Shown in pieces: positions 61,303 to 64,000 of a stretch of 64,000 nt of DNA. Source of the DNA: Lophius americanus (Eukaryota > Chordata > Actinopteri > Lophiiformes > Lophiidae); the NCBI GenBank assembly GCA_037951165.1, contig JBBDHG010000011.1, positions 5,979,001-6,043,000 of the forward strand, written 5' to 3'. The first letter of the stretch is position 1; each line of letters begins with the position of its first letter. The position numbers and the translations under genes were made by a program. Under the pieces are notes generated by a model. It was not told the origin of the DNA and searched no databases. It was given only the letters and a program-made list of their open reading frames with translations.

Positions 61303-63334
61303 CTGAAATTAAAAGAGGACAGATGAGAATGGGTTGGTGTCATCGTCTCATCAATGGCTCCATCTGTTATTAACAGACTAGAATTGCCTGCAAACACAGA
61401 CATCATATATAAAAGGGATCAGAGAGGAAACCAATGAAATGCACTGACAGATGCTATATGAGATGCATACACATATCTCGTAGGAATGTAATAATGCTGG
61501 ACTTCACTAATGTAATCTCTTGGGCCAGGCCAGATTTAGACTTTGAGAGAGGTATAGATGGTTAGAAAAAAAACATGTTGGAAATTAGAGTGCAATTAAA
61601 TTGAGGATTCTGAAAAGATGGAGTTGGTGGCCAATGACAGAAATCACAGTTGGAGGTGCATGAGGAGACACTGGCGAGGGCCTTGGAGGACAGGAAGTAA
61701 CCTATGGGGGGTGGGGTCTTCAGTAAAAAGGAGGATGAAAGACAGACACTGGGGCAGGGAGGCTCTTCACCCCCCCATGGGGACACCAGGGTTCATTTCC
61801 TCTGGAATGTGTCTGGAATTCCAGGGAATCAGCCCGCTTCTACCACCAGCCTTGCCAGGGGGGCACATCCTCTGACTAGGAAAAGCATGGGCTCCTCTCC
61901 TGGGAAGTTACATCCCAGCTGCTCGCTCCAACAGTTAAGACAACCGGTCAGTAACAAGAATTTCACCTATAAAGGGCAAATCAACAGGAGGATATAATGA
62001 GCTGCTTTAAATCCATCTATCCCTCGGTGAGGACCCAAGTAAAGCCTTTTATTTAGGGCCTGATTAACTCTAATATTGACATTCGTTTTTTTGTATTATG
62101 GAATTGGAGGAATGTGATTATTTGGTTCCTGCTGAGAGATGGATGAGAAAATGAATCCTATGTACCAGACAGAAAAATCCTAATCCAACAGTTTTTTGTA
62201 ACCCCCTGGAGTCTGCTTCCACACCGGCGGGATTCCTACCCCTAACCCTTAATGCAGTAAGTTAAAGTGATTAAATTAAATTTCAGGTTATAGAGGTAAA
62301 AAAAAAAGGCTGGGGTTAGGTTCAAGGTTTATTCCAATCTGACCACAGACAGCAGAGAGTTAAATCTAAGACTTCGAAAGCCAAAGAGAAGTATTCTTTC
62401 AAACGGAGATAATCTCTCTACTATAGTGGAAAATGACCTCAGAGCCACATTTAGTGATTAACAAGGAAATATTTGACTTGCTTCAAATTGTAAAATGAAT
62501 ATTTCAGCCAAATGGCCAAATTCTCTTTCTTCGTCATTTTAGATGTGCAGACATGAATGTAAGGTTGGCTCATGGAACACCGGAGCCTATTTCAAACCAC
62601 ATAACCCTATAAAATTATCCAGGGATTACCACTTGTTTTTATTTATAAGAGAAAATGGTCCTTTTGGCAGGAAATGTTCCAGACATCAAGCTAAACGGGA
62701 AATATTTCCAGACCCAGAACTTAGAGAGTGCAGCGTTTACTGCACAGCACAAAAGACACTTTGACTTCAGGTAGACAGGCAGAACCATCGGCTGCACCTA
62801 TGACACATTGTTTCTCTCACTAACATTTACACAGACTACAGCCTGGAAACTAACACTTACCGACTCCTACATCATTTTTCTGGACATCTTCCACAAGATC
62901 TGTCCACGTACTGGCCTCCAGCGAGACTCATTGCATCACACTGTGACTAAATTTACCATCAAACACAAGCAAAGAAGTTGCAACAGGGCTGTTGAGGAAA
63001 GAATAGCTTTGGGTAAGATATTCTAGGTCCAAATGTTGAGAAAAAAAGACTTCCGCCAAGTTTGAATTGTTTCCAGTGCCTGTGTGGGATCTTCTAAAAC
63101 TGGCCCCATTGTCTTTTAAAATCAAACTTTCATATATATTTGGAAAGTCAAAAATGGCCAAAAATGTTATGAAGTGAGTGAATTGTAAAATCCATACGGT
63201 GCACATTTGACTATTTTTAGGAGACAAGGGCCAAGAATTCCTCATCCCACTGTAAACTGTTATTAAAAAATATTTAATAATTAAAATCATTTTGTTAGTA
63301 CGCACCCCCCCCCCCCCCCCCCCCCCCCCCAAAA

Positions 63335-63385
<51 letters not shown>

Positions 63386-64000
63386 ACACACATATAGTTT
63401 AAATAATAATGTCCCATATGACACAGTTACTGTGAACTTTATGAGAAGCAGTACCGACAGCCACAAATATAGCCTGTTGAAAGGAGCAATGAGTTAAAAG
63501 TGTATAGTTCTTTATTATTATTTATTACAACTTTCGAGAGAACGAATGATATTATTAACATCCAATATCAAATATTACTGTGTGTTCAGGGTAAAAAGAT
63601 ACTGTTTGTCTCCCAGTGTGGTCAAATGTGTTTATATCTGCTTTTAATCTGGTCATTTCAGATTTCAGATTTGATTAATTTCAGACATATTTACATTTCT
63701 CCCATTCTCATACGCACACATGCATACTTACATATGACAAATAAACCAACGTTCATATACACATATATACATGCTCTTCTTTTTTTTTAGACCGAAAAGG
63801 TGTAGGCTGAAACTACAGCTTATTATGCATACCATTTTTATATATATCAAATTTTGTTTAATTGTTCTCCCAAACTAACAAGAGCAAAGACTGTCCATAA
63901 TTGATCAAAAAGCATAATTAAATTGGCAAACAAACAAACAAACTAAAAACACACGCAGGAAAAAAGCCTTGGTCTTACTCTTCATATACGATGTATGTTT
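61303..64000. other. Upstream intron of COLEC12, no exon recognised
   Basis: The acceptor at 61,303-61,304 (minus) shows that an upstream exon exists, but no minus-strand exon resembling the cytoplasmic and membrane part of COLEC12 was found before the edge. Contains the poly-C/(CA)n tract at 63,305-63,390 and AT-rich sequence. Confidence 0.6.
63305..63390. repeat. Poly-C run followed by (CA)n microsatellite
   Basis: 26 consecutive C, then 8 A, then about 25 CA units with one interruption. The C run may partly be a sequencing or assembly artefact. Confidence 0.9.

Noticed and set aside
62928..63389. 153-codon frame beginning with CVCVCV repeats on the minus strand
   Set aside because: It arises from the (CA)n and poly-C tract and has no similarity to the missing COLEC12 amino end.

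Overview
The window is vertebrate genomic DNA, most likely from a teleost fish. It has many short exons with GT/AG introns. Its interspersed repeats are of fish type: an L2-like LINE, Tc1-like elements, foldback MITEs and (CA)n/(AAT)n tracts. Five protein-coding loci can be assembled exon by exon from open frames, splice signals and intron phase. No bacterial-type feature, CRISPR array, tRNA or rRNA gene was seen.

From about 1 to 37.8 kb lies a tandem duplication of a complete macrophage mannose receptor gene (MRC1 family), both copies on the minus strand. Copy B (36,449 to 21,780) is upstream in the direction of transcription; copy A (16,439 to 844) is downstream. Each has 30 coding exons: signal peptide, ricin-type cysteine-rich domain, fibronectin type II domain, eight C-type lectin domains (CTLDs), a transmembrane segment and a short tail. 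Copy B encodes 1,435 residues and is intact. Copy A encodes 1,421; its tail is cut short by a nonsense codon and a small deletion, and it has an arginine inside the membrane segment. The copies are a mosaic: some exons with their introns are almost identical, while others (exons 10, 15, 22, part of 28) differ strongly. Each copy has also gained its own repeats, including an L2 fragment behind copy B and MITE-like or unidentified insertions in different introns.

From 39.3 to 43.9 kb is a four-exon TMEM236 gene (minus strand, 385 residues). HACD1, the very-long-chain 3-hydroxyacyl-CoA dehydratase, follows divergently on the plus strand (47.0 to 55.3 kb, seven exons, 242 residues). The order MRC1-TMEM236-HACD1 with these orientations matches human 10p12.33, except that STAM is not present between TMEM236 and HACD1. 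Tail to tail with HACD1 is the 3' part of COLEC12 (collectin-12; minus strand, 57.3 to 61.3 kb): coiled coil, 47 uninterrupted Gly-X-Y triplets, and a CTLD with a QPD motif. Its amino-terminal exons lie beyond the right edge.

Two kinds of lectin scavenger receptor (duplicated MRC1 and COLEC12) therefore flank a lipid-elongation enzyme and a membrane protein of unknown function. They are linked by position; nothing in the sequence shows a joint pathway. The intergenic space is mostly repeat debris: Tc1-like fragments and foldbacks, a LINE 3' end nested in a Tc1 copy, and a decayed reverse-transcriptase fragment.
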